From: Ooceraea biroi
Taxonomy: Eukaryota; Arthropoda; Insecta; Hymenoptera; Formicidae
Length of the DNA: 64,000 bases
Reading direction: 5' to 3'
Assembly: GCF_003672135.1 (NCBI RefSeq)
Contig: NC_039514.1
Span: 3,968,001 to 4,032,000, forward strand
Shown here: one piece after another, positions 30,110-40,589 of the stretch
Layout of the letters: each line of letters starts with the position of its first letter
Position numbering within the stretch: the stretch's first letter is position 1
Position numbers and translations under genes: made by a program
The notes under the pieces: model-generated
What the model was told of the DNA's origin: nothing
The model's database searches: none
What the model saw: only the letters and a program-made list of their open reading frames with translations

Positions 30110-30962
30110 GGGCGGGGTGCGAGGGGAGTGTGAGACTCTTACTCACTAAACCTACCTCCGTCTGCCAGCCCTGGCTAGGAGAGGTCTGGGAGCCCCTAAG
30201 GATTCCTCTCAGTCCTCTCCCTGCCAAGTATCCGGTTCTGCGCGCCGTGGCGGCGCGCATGCCCGCCGAAGCTGGCCCGGTCCCCACCCATGGAGCGTGG
30301 CAGACTACCGCTCCACGGGGACCCCCCGTCAAGAGGGGTGTTTTTTGGATGGAGGTTGACTATCCCAAATCAACCCCCGTCCACCCATCCCTAACGTCCC
30401 GAAAGGGGGTCGCAGGTCCTAAGGACTCTGCGACGGTGTGATGGCCCGGGCAAATGCCCCGCCGGCACCCAGCCCCCTTTTAGGACTCGCCACATGCACG
30501 ACAATATGCGGACTGTCGTGCTAATTCCGACGAGTGAACTTCACGCCCGGGCAAGTGTCCCCCGGTGCAAAGTGGGGCTTTTCTGCATTCTGCAGAATCA
30601 CCCCCAGGGTACTTTGATAAAGGCACCCTGTCACTCGTCGGAATTTCCCTCCGCGCACGCGCCTCATGTCCCCGCGGACCGCCGCCCATCTCTCATCTTT
30701 TGGGCGTTGGGGTGTCTGCATTCACCCCAACGCCCATCAGCTCCGTCCTTAGTTAAGGGCTCGCCTTTGGAGGAAGAGGGAGGAGGCTAATATGCGTTCT
30801 CCCCCCTATCATCATCTCGTGTTTCTTCGCGGCTGTGGGGGGAGGGCCTGACGCCTCCCCCCCCCAACTCCTCCTCTTCTAATGCGATCCGGGGCGAACA
30901 CGCGTTCCCGCTCCCGTTCCGCAGCCTCCTTCTGCCGCATTACTTGCGAGCAGAAGGAGGCC
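30110..30962. mobile_element. GC-rich, highly base-paired insert
   Basis: 853 bp of about 60 percent GC in AT-rich surroundings, flanked by TCTCCGC (30103-30109, 30963-30969), which duplicates a string the parallel repeat at 31100 has once (TCTCTGC). It contains strong stems: AATTCCGACGAGTGA (30523) with TCACTCGTCGGAATT (30631); GCACGACA with TGTCGTGC (30496-30521); TGGGCGTTGGGGTG with CACCCCAACGCCCA (about 30702-30737); and an 11-bp 3'-terminal stem (30924-30934 with 30951-30961). There is no poly(A). A truncated non-LTR 3' region or structured SINE-like element is possible. The overlapping frames on both strands are shadows. Confidence 0.5.
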
Positions 30963-30972
30963 TCTCCGCTTT

Positions 30973-31012
30973 AACCTAACCTAACCTAACCTAACTTAAC
31001 CTGGTTAGGTTG
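30973..31012. repeat. Telomere-like (AACCT)n tract 1
   Basis: Six AACCT units (one variant AACTT) followed directly by GGTTAGGTT, giving a hairpin. TTAGG is the common insect telomere unit. Confidence 0.9.
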
Positions 31013-31107
31013 TTTATTAAAAGTTATTAACAAAAGAAGTTTCAAAAGTAAAGCAGTTATTTTGAATATTGAAAGCCCAAACAGCTAAATACAAAGTATT
31101 CTCTGCT

Positions 31108-31143
31108 TTAACCTAACCTAACCTAACCTAACCTGGTTAGGTT
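31108..31143. repeat. Telomere-like (AACCT)n tract 2
   Basis: Five AACCT units then GGTTAGGTT, in the same context as tract 1 (TCTCTGCTTT before, TGTTTATTAAAAG after). Confidence 0.9.
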
Positions 31144-31344
31144 GTTTATTAAAAGTTATTAACGAAAGAATTTCGAAAGTATCACTTGTTCGTTGAAATG
31201 TTATTAGTAGCTTATAGATTTTATTGACACCGTATATATAGAATGTAGTATGTAAACACAGCGGCAATGTTTCCACACAAAGAGAGCATTTCAACGAACA
31301 AGCGATACTTTCGAAATTCTTTTGTTAATAACTTTTAATAAACA

Positions 31345-31384
31345 ACCTAACCAGGTTAGGTTAGGTTAGGTTAGGTTAGGTTAA
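31345..31384. repeat. Telomere-like (AGGTT)n tract 3, inverted
   Basis: AACCTAACC followed by six AGGTT units: the reverse-complement arrangement of tracts 1 and 2, with the same flanks inverted. Confidence 0.9.
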
Positions 31385-31739
31385 AGCAGAGAATACTTTG
31401 TATTTAACCGTTTGGGCTTTCAATATTCAAAATAACTGCTTTACTTTCGAAACTTCTTTTGTTAACAACTTTTTAATAAATAACTATCCACGATTGAAAC
31501 TTAGTGCGGTTTATTCGGGGAGGTGACCTTTGTAATATATGTCAAATTCAAGTCATTACTTCGTGTGGACAGCTGAAAATTCCTGCAAAATCATTAAACT
31601 TCTTTTGTTAATAACTTTTTAATAAACAACGAGCGACGGCTAAAACCTTTTGAAGGTCACTCAGGAGGGCGACCTTGATAATATGTCAAGGTCAAGGTCA
31701 TCGGGGCTGGCTCCCCTAATCGGCATATTTACCATGAAT

Positions 31740-32611
31740 ACTGGCCTTTGATATTAAAATGCTATATCCAGTGAATAATATAATTCTGTAATGACAGTTT
31801 TGAGCATATATTGTTTCACATTACATACAAATACATATTTTAATATTATTATCTCCTAGTCCACACTTCTCTTAGTCTGTTCTTATTTCCAGACGATCTG
31901 AAATAATAATGTCTTAAGATGCTAATGCGGTTCTGTGATTGGTTTCAAACATCTTATGATTGTACTTAAGACGGTCTTAAAGATTTTATTTGAAAAAATA
32001 AAGGAGATAATAATATTAAGCAGATATATTTTTATACGAATAAATATTTTAATACATATAAATATGTCTATACAAATAAGTGTTTTTTTATTTTTATACG
32101 AATAAATATTTTAATACATATAAATATGTCAATACAATAAGTGTTTTTTGAAAATACTTGGCGCTGCTAAACCGAATAACATATATTGTTTAATGTATTT
32201 CGCTGATTGTGTTATGTAAGTTCAGGTGTGTGTGTGTGTGTGTGCATGCGCGTGCGTATGTGTGTGTGTGTGTGTGTGTGACATTAAAATAAGTTACTTA
32301 ATTATATTTTATGTATTTCGGCAAGTTGTTGCGTAAATTAGAGTCTAAACAAATTATTGTAATCTTTATTTAAATACGAAGAGAATTATTTATTCGGTTT
32401 AGCAGCGCCAAGTATTTTCAAATTGTATTGACATATTTATATGTATTAAAATATTTATTCGTATAAAAATATATCTGCTTAATATTATCTCCTTTATTTT
32501 TTCAAATAAAATCTTTAAGACCGTCTTAAGTACAATCGTAAGATGTTTGAAACCAATCACAGAGCCGCATTAGTATCTTAAGACATTACTTCAGATTTAT
32601 AATCATTTATA
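31740..32611. repeat. Repeat family B inverted pair with (GT)n between
   Basis: About 31860-32180 (minus) and 32391-32611 (plus) are copies of the sequence also at 29327-29600. Landmarks are GCAGCGCCAAGTATTTT, TATTCGTATAAAAATAT, GACCGTCTTAAG and AAACCAATCACAGA. Between them lie AT-rich sequence and a (GT)n tract at 32226-32280. No coding capacity is seen. Confidence 0.7.
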
Positions 32612-33243
32612 ATCACATTTAATTATATGTAGAATGTTTAATTTTCTATAGATTTTCATATTTTTATCAAGCGACGCGGCAGCGTCTCGACGCCAAGTAC
32701 ATAATCAAAAATAAGGTTTCGAACAATGAGAGTCACTGTATAATATCAAGTGTTACCAATTTCATTGCATAAACGTCACGCGCTACCAAGTAGATTACCT
32801 GAAATTCATGCCATTTGACAGGTCATATCAACTTATGATTAACATATCTCAGGAATTAAAGCCGTAATCAAAAATCTAACGGCACTTGTATAATAAAATG
32901 TGAATGCGAGCTTTCGATCGCGACCAGTTCGAATAAGATTGGTGCAGTCAATCCTGAGATATTATAATCGTACGTTAGAATCGTGACGTTCCGTTTTCCG
33001 TATTCTGGTTCAGACTCACGTACGTATGTTCGCACATACTCATGCAAAGCGATTTTGTTCCTCAAGCTGCTGTTCACACATGCATGATTTAATTTATTAT
33101 GAATTAAAAAGGATTTTAATAATACATGTGAAATGTTTTATTTTACGATAAAGATATAAATCGCAAATACTATAAAAAATGTGATACATAGGAAATGTTT
33201 TATTTCACGATAAAGACATAAATTGCAAGTAATTGCAAGCAAC
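32612..33243. other. No gene seen
   Basis: AT-rich, with a fragment similar to 33580-33640 (CACGAATTTCATTGTATAACG and a related string at 32755-32790), suggesting a diverged repeat on either side of the minisatellite. Confidence 0.5.
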
Positions 33244-33552
33244 ATCATCGACGACGACGACGATGACGTTGCACCACGTCGATGACGACGACGACAACGA
33301 CGACGATGTTGCACTACATCGACGACGACGACAATGACGTTGCACCATGTCGACGACGACGACAACGATGACGATGACGTTGCACCACGTCAACGACGAC
33401 GACGACGACGACGATGACGTTGCACACGTCGATGACGACGACGACGACGACGATGACGTTGATGTGGTGCAACGTCGTCGTCGTTGTTGTCGCCGTCATC
33501 GACGTGGTGCAACGTCATCGTCGTCATCGTCGTCGTCATCGACGTGGTGCAA
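33244..33552. repeat. Inverted GAC/GTC minisatellite
   Basis: Units of CGATGACGTTGCACCACGTC plus variable GAC runs on one strand (33244-33455) switch to the complementary orientation (GTGGTGCAACGTCGTCG, 33461-33552). The Asp- or Val-rich frames on both strands are composition artefacts. Confidence 0.85.
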
Positions 33553-33970
33553 CGTTATATTAGTTAGTGAGAAAGGGATTGACTGCACCAATACCACGAA
33601 TTTCATTGTATAACGTCGAGCGCTACCACATTCATTGAATAAAATTATAAAACTCGTAAAAATGATTTATGTGAAAGTAAAGTTATATTGTTAAAGTTAT
33701 AATAAAAAATATTGTAAATGACATAGACAAAATTTGTTAGCAAAACAAAAAAGTATAAAATATATAAAAATAATTTACATTATATAAAAATCAAAAGATT
33801 ATTCTTAATAAAACTTATTACAAATTGCATCGGAACGATGTACGTGTTAGCATGCAAAATAATTGATAATAAAACATATAAAAAGAAATTATGTAATACT
33901 AATGATATGTTCAAAAGATTGTAAAACTAAAATATAGTCAAATTTTTAAAATTTAGAAAAAAGAGTGAGA
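33553..33970. other. No gene seen
   Basis: Very AT-rich, without recognisable features. Confidence 0.6.
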
Positions 33971-36355
33971 TCCCTAAAAAACCTTTTTAAAAAAAGAAAA
34001 AATATATACGCCAAGTACATAAAAACTCCCAACTTGTCAAAACTCAAAACTAAATATGAAATCAATAATTAATTAGCCAAGTATCTAGAAGCAGTTTGAG
34101 TATTTTACCCAAACGTTTTCCATGCATACTCTCTTATCGCATGACGACATTGAAGTACTTGGCGTGCCCGAATCACAGTGGTCATGTATTCTTGTAAAGG
34201 CCATAGCCGGATTAGCATACTAAAAGTGCCCCCGGCGAGTTTGGAACGACACTTGGACTGTTATTTTGTCATTATAACAAAAACATTTTCTCAAAATTTC
34301 AATCCTTTAATTGTATTATTTCTCGAGTTATTGAAAACAATGCTATTTTCAGTTTTTATTTTTTTCTTCCATAGATATTATAGATGGACTTCTGTCGAAT
34401 TTTTTTTTAAAGACTTATTAATAGAAGACATAAAAAAACTTTTTTTCATAGTTCCCGATTTAAAACTCCATTTACAAAAAAAATAATAAAATTAAAAGTA
34501 ACTTTTCCGAAATGTTCTCTTCGAGGTACAATCACTAAACTTTCACAGAAAACTCTTCTCTTTTATGAAATTGTTCTCAAATTTTTTCAATTTTTTCAAG
34601 TTGGTGCAACATCATGAAAAAAAATAAAAATCAATTTTTTCCTTTTATTTTTGCAGTAAAATAGACAATTATTTATTTCTCTCAATACAAATATAGTTAT
34701 AATTATACAAACAAGATTCTAGAAAGAATTTTTATACAAAAATCATAAGTTTTATCGAATGTGATCAACAAATTAATTTTTTATCTGTCTTCATCACTAT
34801 CTTCAGTAATTACTACGGTGCTATCCTGTATCGTAAACAGATGGCTCAAAATTTCAGCTGGTCTTATTATTTTTGCTAAATATCTCGCAGAAGATAAGTA
34901 ATATACAGCTAGGGTGTATTACTAAAGGTGTTACAAGCTTATATTTTTAAAACTAGATGAAGTATGAAATTTTTGTTTTCCAGCAAATATTTGGTATCAA
35001 AAATAACATCATATGATGAAGTTAGTGTTTTCCTAGGTGGAGTGGTTAAAGTCACATCAAGGACATTTTGATTTTATAACTGTCGACATATAGTTTTTGA
35101 ATGGCGCTAATTTCTAACATTTGCTTTAAGGATTTATTACTTTGGTTTGTTATTTCTATATGTTTTGTTATTATGACTATTTGTGGTCAATCTACTCGTC
35201 AGGAGACGGGCTACAATCATACGCAATAAAAAATATATGTCGACAGTTAAAAAATCAAAATGTCCTTGATGTGACTTTAACCACTCCACCTAGGAAAACA
35301 CTAACTTCATCATATGATGTTATTTTTGATACCAAATATTTGCTGGAAAACAAAAATTTCATACTTCATCTAGTTTTAAAAATATAAGCTTGTAACACCT
35401 TTAGTAATACACCCTAGCTGTATATTACTTATCTTCTGCGAGATATTTAGCAAAAATAATAAGACCAGCTGAAATTTTGAGCCATCTGTTTACGATACAG
35501 GATAGCACCGTAGTAATTACTGAAGATAGTGATGAAGACAGATAAAAAATTAATTTGTTGATCACATTCGATAAAACTTATGATTTTTGTATAAAAATTC
35601 TTTCTAGAATCTTGTTTGTATAATTATAACTATATTTGTATTGAGAGAAATAAATAATTGTCTATTTTACTGCAAAAATAAAAGGAAAAAATTGATTTTT
35701 ATTTTTTTTCATGATGTTGCACCAACTTGAAAAAATTGAAAAAATTTGAGAACAATTTCATAAAAGAGAAGAGTTTTCTGTGAAAGTTTAGTGATTGTAC
35801 CTCGAAGAGAACATTTCGGAAAAGTTACTTTTAATTTTATTATTTTTTTTGTAAATGGAGTTTTAAATCGGGAACTATGAAAAAAAGTTTTTTTATGTCT
35901 TCTATTAATAAGTCTTTAAAAAAAAATTCGACAGAAGTCCATCTATAATATCTATGGAAGAAAAAAATAAAAACTGAAAATAGCATTGTTTTCAATAACT
36001 CGAGAAATAATACAATTAAAGGATTGAAATTTTGAGAAAATGTTTTTGTTATAATGACAAAATAACAGTCCAAGTGTCGTTCCAAACTCGCCGGGGGCAC
36101 TTTTAGTATGCTAATCCGGCTATGGCCTTTACAAGAATACATGACCACTGTGATTCGGGCACGCCAAGTACTTCAATGTCGTCATGCGATAAGAGAGTAT
36201 GCATGGAAAACGTTTGGGTAAAATACTCAAACTGCTTCTAGATACTTGGCTAATTAATTATTGATTTCATATTTAGTTTCGAGTTTTCACAAGTTGAGAG
36301 GTTTTATGTACTTGGCGTATATATTTTTTCTTTGTTTAAAAAGGTTTTTTAGGGA
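33971..36355. mobile_element. 2385-bp near-perfect palindrome with 130-bp loop
   Basis: Arms 33971-35098 and 35228-36355 stay in register without net gaps: pairs at both ends and in the middle all sum to 70326. The arms carry the same 102-codon frame at 34178-34486 (plus) and 35840-36148 (minus). That frame is AT-rich, hydrophobic and family-less, so I do not call it a gene. The strings GCCAAGTAC and GTACTTGGCG recur near the ends and at 34160/36165. Probably a foldback element or a recent inverted duplication. Confidence 0.85.
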
Positions 36356-36385
36356 TTTAATAATATACTGGACCGAAACGAAAAC

Positions 36386-36625
36386 ATGATGATAACTGAT
36401 CATATTATTCAAACCTATCTGTCGACTGATACATTTGCGACGAAACAAAATTTCCCTAAGGCACTCAAACGTGAGTTTATAAAATATAATACCGCGATAC
36501 TATCTTCAGCTCACGTTGAACGGTTGTTCAGTGCAGGAGGGCTCGTTTTTGACAACCTTCGAGGAAAAATGTCTGACAAAAATTTCGAAATGGCTTTATT
36601 ACTTAAATTTAATAAGTATCTGTAA
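36386..36625 (+). pseudogene. hAT transposase C-terminal dimerisation domain
   Basis: Translation ends with SSAHVERLFSAGGLVFDNLR, then GKMSDKNFEMALLLKFNKYL and a stop. This is the hAT dimerisation signature (S-S-x-VERLFS-x-G ... R ... LL-x-N). The catalytic domain is absent: the 2.4-kb palindrome lies directly upstream. It is a short 3' remnant of an element whose terminus was not identified. Confidence 0.8.
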
Positions 36626-37920
36626 ACAAAATGTAGTTTGTAGATGTTTCTAAATAATATGAAAAGTAAAGTGATGTTTGTTATATCTGTTATTTGTAAG
36701 ACTGTGAAACTGAAATAAAATAAAATTAACTTTTAACTTTTTAATTACTTTTTATTATTAACTTAACTTTTAATTCAATTAATTTCATTATGGGTTAACT
36801 TGTATCTTAACTAAGTTAAATTTTCAAGACTGTTAACTTTAACTTAACTTAGTTACAAAAAAATGTATCTTACCCAACCCTGAGAAATAGTGAATAAATT
36901 CTAAAACGTTATATGTAAACTACGTAATATGTATGAGAGTAAACCTCATGACTAATTATTTACAGCAATTACATGATGTTTTTGTAAATGTTTTGTAAAT
37001 GTTTTGTAAATGTTTCATTTCTTTCCCCGAAGAAAAATTCGTTTTTTAATAATTATTTATTATAATTGTTTGTTAAATGTATACTTTTTGTTATATACGA
37101 GACTAAACATCATGAATAGATGTTTAATTTAATGTTGTCAAGTTCTGAAATTGTGTCCCGCACGAAATATCATTGATAATCTCCTTAGCTAATATCAAAA
37201 TGTAAATATGCGGATTACGTATGTTACATATGTGTATAAACTTTATATAGCAGCAGTATGTTATATAAATATCATTATGATGATGTAATCAAGATAGAAT
37301 CCATCGAGATACTTGCGGTTGCACATTTGCGCGTATTGAATGATTAATTACTTCGTAAAGTTTATGGATACGCTAGTAGGAGCGTAGTACTCACGACGCC
37401 ACCAGATGGCTACAGGGCGTACGCCGTACTCGTACATAAGATCTGCGACTGCACGTATATAAGTAGCCACGGTAGACTGTTCGCCCCTTAGGGGATATGT
37501 ATATGTACAGTGATACAATGGCATACACGGCCGTCTTTATTTCTAGGCCGTACTACTAGATAGATGTGGCAACTGGCAACGTTGCATCAGCTAACTAATA
37601 GCCAGCCTGACGAGATTACTGATAGAACCAAAAATTTTTTCAAACTTACTAAGGGCTCAGACACAATGAAAGTAATAAGGAAGGTTACACGACATTTTCC
37701 AGAAAACTAGATGAGAAAAATGTTGGTACCAACAAAAATCCCTAGGTGCCAAATTTCTGTGGAGTAGTGACTCTGTTAAGTAATAAGTCTATGCGTGCAT
37801 ATGTCAGATAATCAAGATAAAAACGTGTAAATATTTACAAAACGCATAATTGTTGATGGTAATACTGCAGAAGAGTCTCTATCTCTCCTATTTCGATAAA
37901 CTTTTGCAATATTGTGTATG
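36626..37920. other. No gene seen; possible promoter or LTR-like patch at 37370-37620
   Basis: Repetitive TTAACTTTTAACTT and TTTTGTAAATG strings (36720-37015). At 37370-37620 a more GC-rich stretch has a TATA-like GTATATAAGTAGCC at about 37456 and downstream GC sequence. It could be an LTR or promoter piece, but no boundaries or duplicates are visible. Confidence 0.35.
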
Positions 37921-38385
37921 TTTATGCGTAAAACACGAATGTAAATGTTAAAATCGTCGCTCTCAACTAGAAAAGAGCTACAAAATGTTAAAGAGTGACA
38001 GTTGTGAGGGAAGGAAATTAAATTATACTGATCAAATGTAGCAACACGAGTATTACCTTATTTATAATTTATTTTTCACTTTTCAGTTTTTTCATTTCAG
38101 TGCCTTTATAAACATGTATGATTGTGGCATTGTTCTTCACATTAGAATCATCGTCAACACTGAGGAATGAAACCCATATATGAAATAAAGAAATCGTAAA
38201 GAAGGAAGATAGAAATAAATAGAAAAATAGGCAACTGTACATATATCAGATAAGTAACTAATATTCTCATAAAATAAAAGAATATTTATTCTATGTATTT
38301 TCTGTAAGTGTAGATATTGGACCGATTTTTTCCTTAAATTAAATTTTTGTTTTAGTTTCCCACCTAATTTACTTGCATTTACTTG

Positions 38386-39326
38386 TGTTGCGGATTAGCG
38401 GTCTTTTCGAAATGACCGGCCACAGCGGTACTGCGCGACCGTCGGCGGAGTAATACAAGAGCGAGCGGAGAGCGGTGGTGGCGCGGCAGTCTTCTTACCT
38501 CGCAATCTCTGCGATCTCTGCGTAGCAAATCGCTTGCGAAAAGCTTTGTGTGGTTCTTTGTGAGACAAGGCGAGTTCGAGTGGACGACCAACGAGAGACG
38601 GGTTCATCTGAAACGCCCAGCGGTGAGGAAAGAGAGATAAGGGCTTCTGCCACTGAGCGGACACTCGAATAACCTAGACAGCCTTCGGGTGTGTAAGTCT
38701 TCGACGACTTTACTATAGTTCACGGCCTTCGGGTGGACAAGCGCTTGTCGAGTTTTCTAGTCACTAGCCTTCGGGTGAGAGAGTCGTTACGTCTCTGTAT
38801 CTAGCCTGATTTATCTCGGGTGTTGTAGTCTTAGCCGACTATTTTAACCTCACTATTTTAGGTGAAAGAATCAAAGTCGACTCGTTATTAACAGAGGTTG
38901 CCTTTGGGTGACAGAGTTCTTGTGGACTCTTGCAGCTTCATCCATTACATGGACGTGTGCTCTCTGGAGCAGCTCACTCGCTGATTTTTTAGTCAGCCGC
39001 TTTACGGTGCCTCTAATAACTGAGGTGGTAACGTTCTTCGAGCGTTCTCTTAACCACTTCTTTCAGGAATTATCCCAGCAGTTTCTTTACAGGCGTTGAG
39101 CGAACAAGATCTTCGAAGAGCGACCTCCCTCAGCGTCATTCAAGGGGCCGGAGCACGAAAATCTCGCCCGTACACGACACATCATATGATATTTGTCAAG
39201 CCTGCTGCCTCGATTAATTTACTACGGAATTACTTGTTTCTTTTCTTAATTTTAGTAAAGTGTGCAATCAAATCAACTAGCCAATTTTCTTCACGCCTAC
39301 CTTCGACTATCCGGATTGCGTCAACA
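38386..39326. mobile_element. Solo LTR, 941 bp, with internal stem-loop array
   Basis: Starts TGTTGCGGATTAGCG and ends GGATTGCGTCAACA, flanked by ACTTG (38381-38385, 39327-39331). The sister arm at about 46520-46545 has this site uninterrupted, which proves the insertion. The interior at about 38680-39060 is a degenerate array of 40-50-bp units, several starting GCCTTCGGGTG and each followed by a different short hairpin. No open frame of interest; polarity and retroelement group are unknown. Confidence 0.8.
38680..39060. repeat. Array of GCCTTCGGGTG units each with its own hairpin
   Basis: GCCTTCGGGTG or close variants occur at about 38681, 38724, 38766 and 38903, with weaker relatives between. 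Each is followed by a different small palindrome, for example AAGTCTTCGACGACTT, ACAAGCGCTTGT, GCTGATTTTTTAGTCAGC and CCTCTAATAACTGAGG. Stems differ in sequence while position is kept. Confidence 0.55.
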
Positions 39327-39635
39327 ACTTGCAACATGTTAACAACCGGAGAATAATTCCATACCGAAAACTAAAACTGCCACATTCTGAGCCTAATTGC
39401 TTCTTCAAGTGCAATTGTAAACATGATATTATATTACATCGTCGCATCACATTTGCCTTTGCAAGAATGGACTTTGGGATTGGAAATGGAATTTCCAGTC
39501 TTCAAAACAATGAGGAAAATTTGAAGAAGAATAGAAAGTAATCAAATAAAATGTAATAATAATAAAGAAAATAAAATAAGAAGAAGAATATAAAGTAATA
39601 AAATAAAAGTAATGAAACGCTTAGAAATTGTTTTA

Positions 39636-40484
39636 TTATTTTCCTACTAGTTCTGATAATTTATTTAAAATTAATAATAAATCTACATTTTCACTGGTTG
39701 TTATTTCTTTCCAAATGTTTTCTAAGATATCCTCTTTTTGTTTTAAAATATTTCGCTTCCCTCTTGCCCAGAATGTTGGATGCCTCATGATGCTCCGAAT
39801 ACGTTTTTGGTGCTCAGTCAGGTAAGCTGTAAATAATATATATCGCATTTTATGAACAGTAATAAAATGTTTGCAATGGGGCATTCACAATATATACCTA
39901 AAAATTCCACAATTGTTGAGTGTTTTCTTAGAGTCTCTCGTAGTTCCCGATTATGTCTTTCAGATATATTGTTTGTTTTATGTAATTGTTGAAAAACAGA
40001 GAACGAATCGGACTTAAAGCCATTTAACCATGTCTCTTTATAATAATTAAAAAATGAATCCAAATACTTGTAATTTTTGAAAATAATTTTGGATATTATT
40101 TGGAAGCCTTCTTCTATTAAGTTTTTGGGTAAAAAAGCTAGGGATACTAACAATTTGGTTGCACCCCAACCCAATTCTTTGTCGTCGCCTTTAAGTATAC
40201 CAAATTTGTCGGCATTATGTACTAATGCCTATAAAGAGAAACCAACATAATTAAAATTAACGCGCATTTTATGTTTATAATTATGTGCATTGTTATTGTT
40301 TATTACCTGACTGTAATGGAAGAAACTGCCGATGATTTTAGCACTGGGGAAAACTGTTCGTAACGCTTTTCTTTCTGCTCTTTCAAAGTCTGATATTGCT
40401 GTGTCAGGTTTTATTTTTATAACATTTACGACTGCGTCCAAAACATCTATATAATTTTCGGCACTGCGTCCTTCCATTATAGCA
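39636..40484 (-). pseudogene. Inverted copy of MULE transposase exons 4-7 (left arm)
   Basis: Minus-strand exons identical, apart from a few residues, to 41615-42440. They encode the MULE core from MEGRSAENYIDVLDAVVNVI through FPSAKIIGSFFHYSQ to the C-terminus. Unlike the right copy, this one keeps the true end NKLSELVGK and the stop. It has no exons 1-3, so it cannot make transposase. Confidence 0.8.
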
Positions 40485-40589
40485 TAGACATTTTTTCATA
40501 ATGCTTTTGTTTTTCCCGATTGTTAGTTTGCAATCTCGTTCGGCGTCCTTATTAGATATATTGTATAAAAAATCATTTTATTTGTCGAT

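Larger units (their letters stand above)
29907..31733. mobile_element. TIR element with internal telomere-like tracts and a GC-rich insert
   Basis: Ends GGTAAATATGCCGATTAGGG and its complement; the outer inverted repeats cover 29907-30100 and about 31590-31733. Inner blocks (GAAAGCCCAAACAG, TTATTAACAAAAGAAGTTTC) occur in both orientations. Three tracts of (AACCT)n or (AGGTT)n are part of it. No transposase is present. Next to 29906 the element abuts another TIR element directly. Confidence 0.75.

Noticed and set aside
29964..30790. Several 60-120-codon frames on both strands of the GC-rich insert
   Set aside because: Overlapping frames on both strands typical of GC-rich sequence; no domain; strong RNA stems explain the constraint better.
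30973..31384. True chromosome end or telomere fusion
   Set aside because: Tracts are only 5-6 units, occur in both orientations inside a TIR element, and both sides continue as ordinary sequence.
33138..33613. Asp- and Ser/Val-rich frames
   Set aside because: Trinucleotide minisatellite read in different frames.
34178..36148. Identical 102-codon frames in both palindrome arms as genes
   Set aside because: Very AT-rich, hydrophobic, no family; identity follows from the palindrome.
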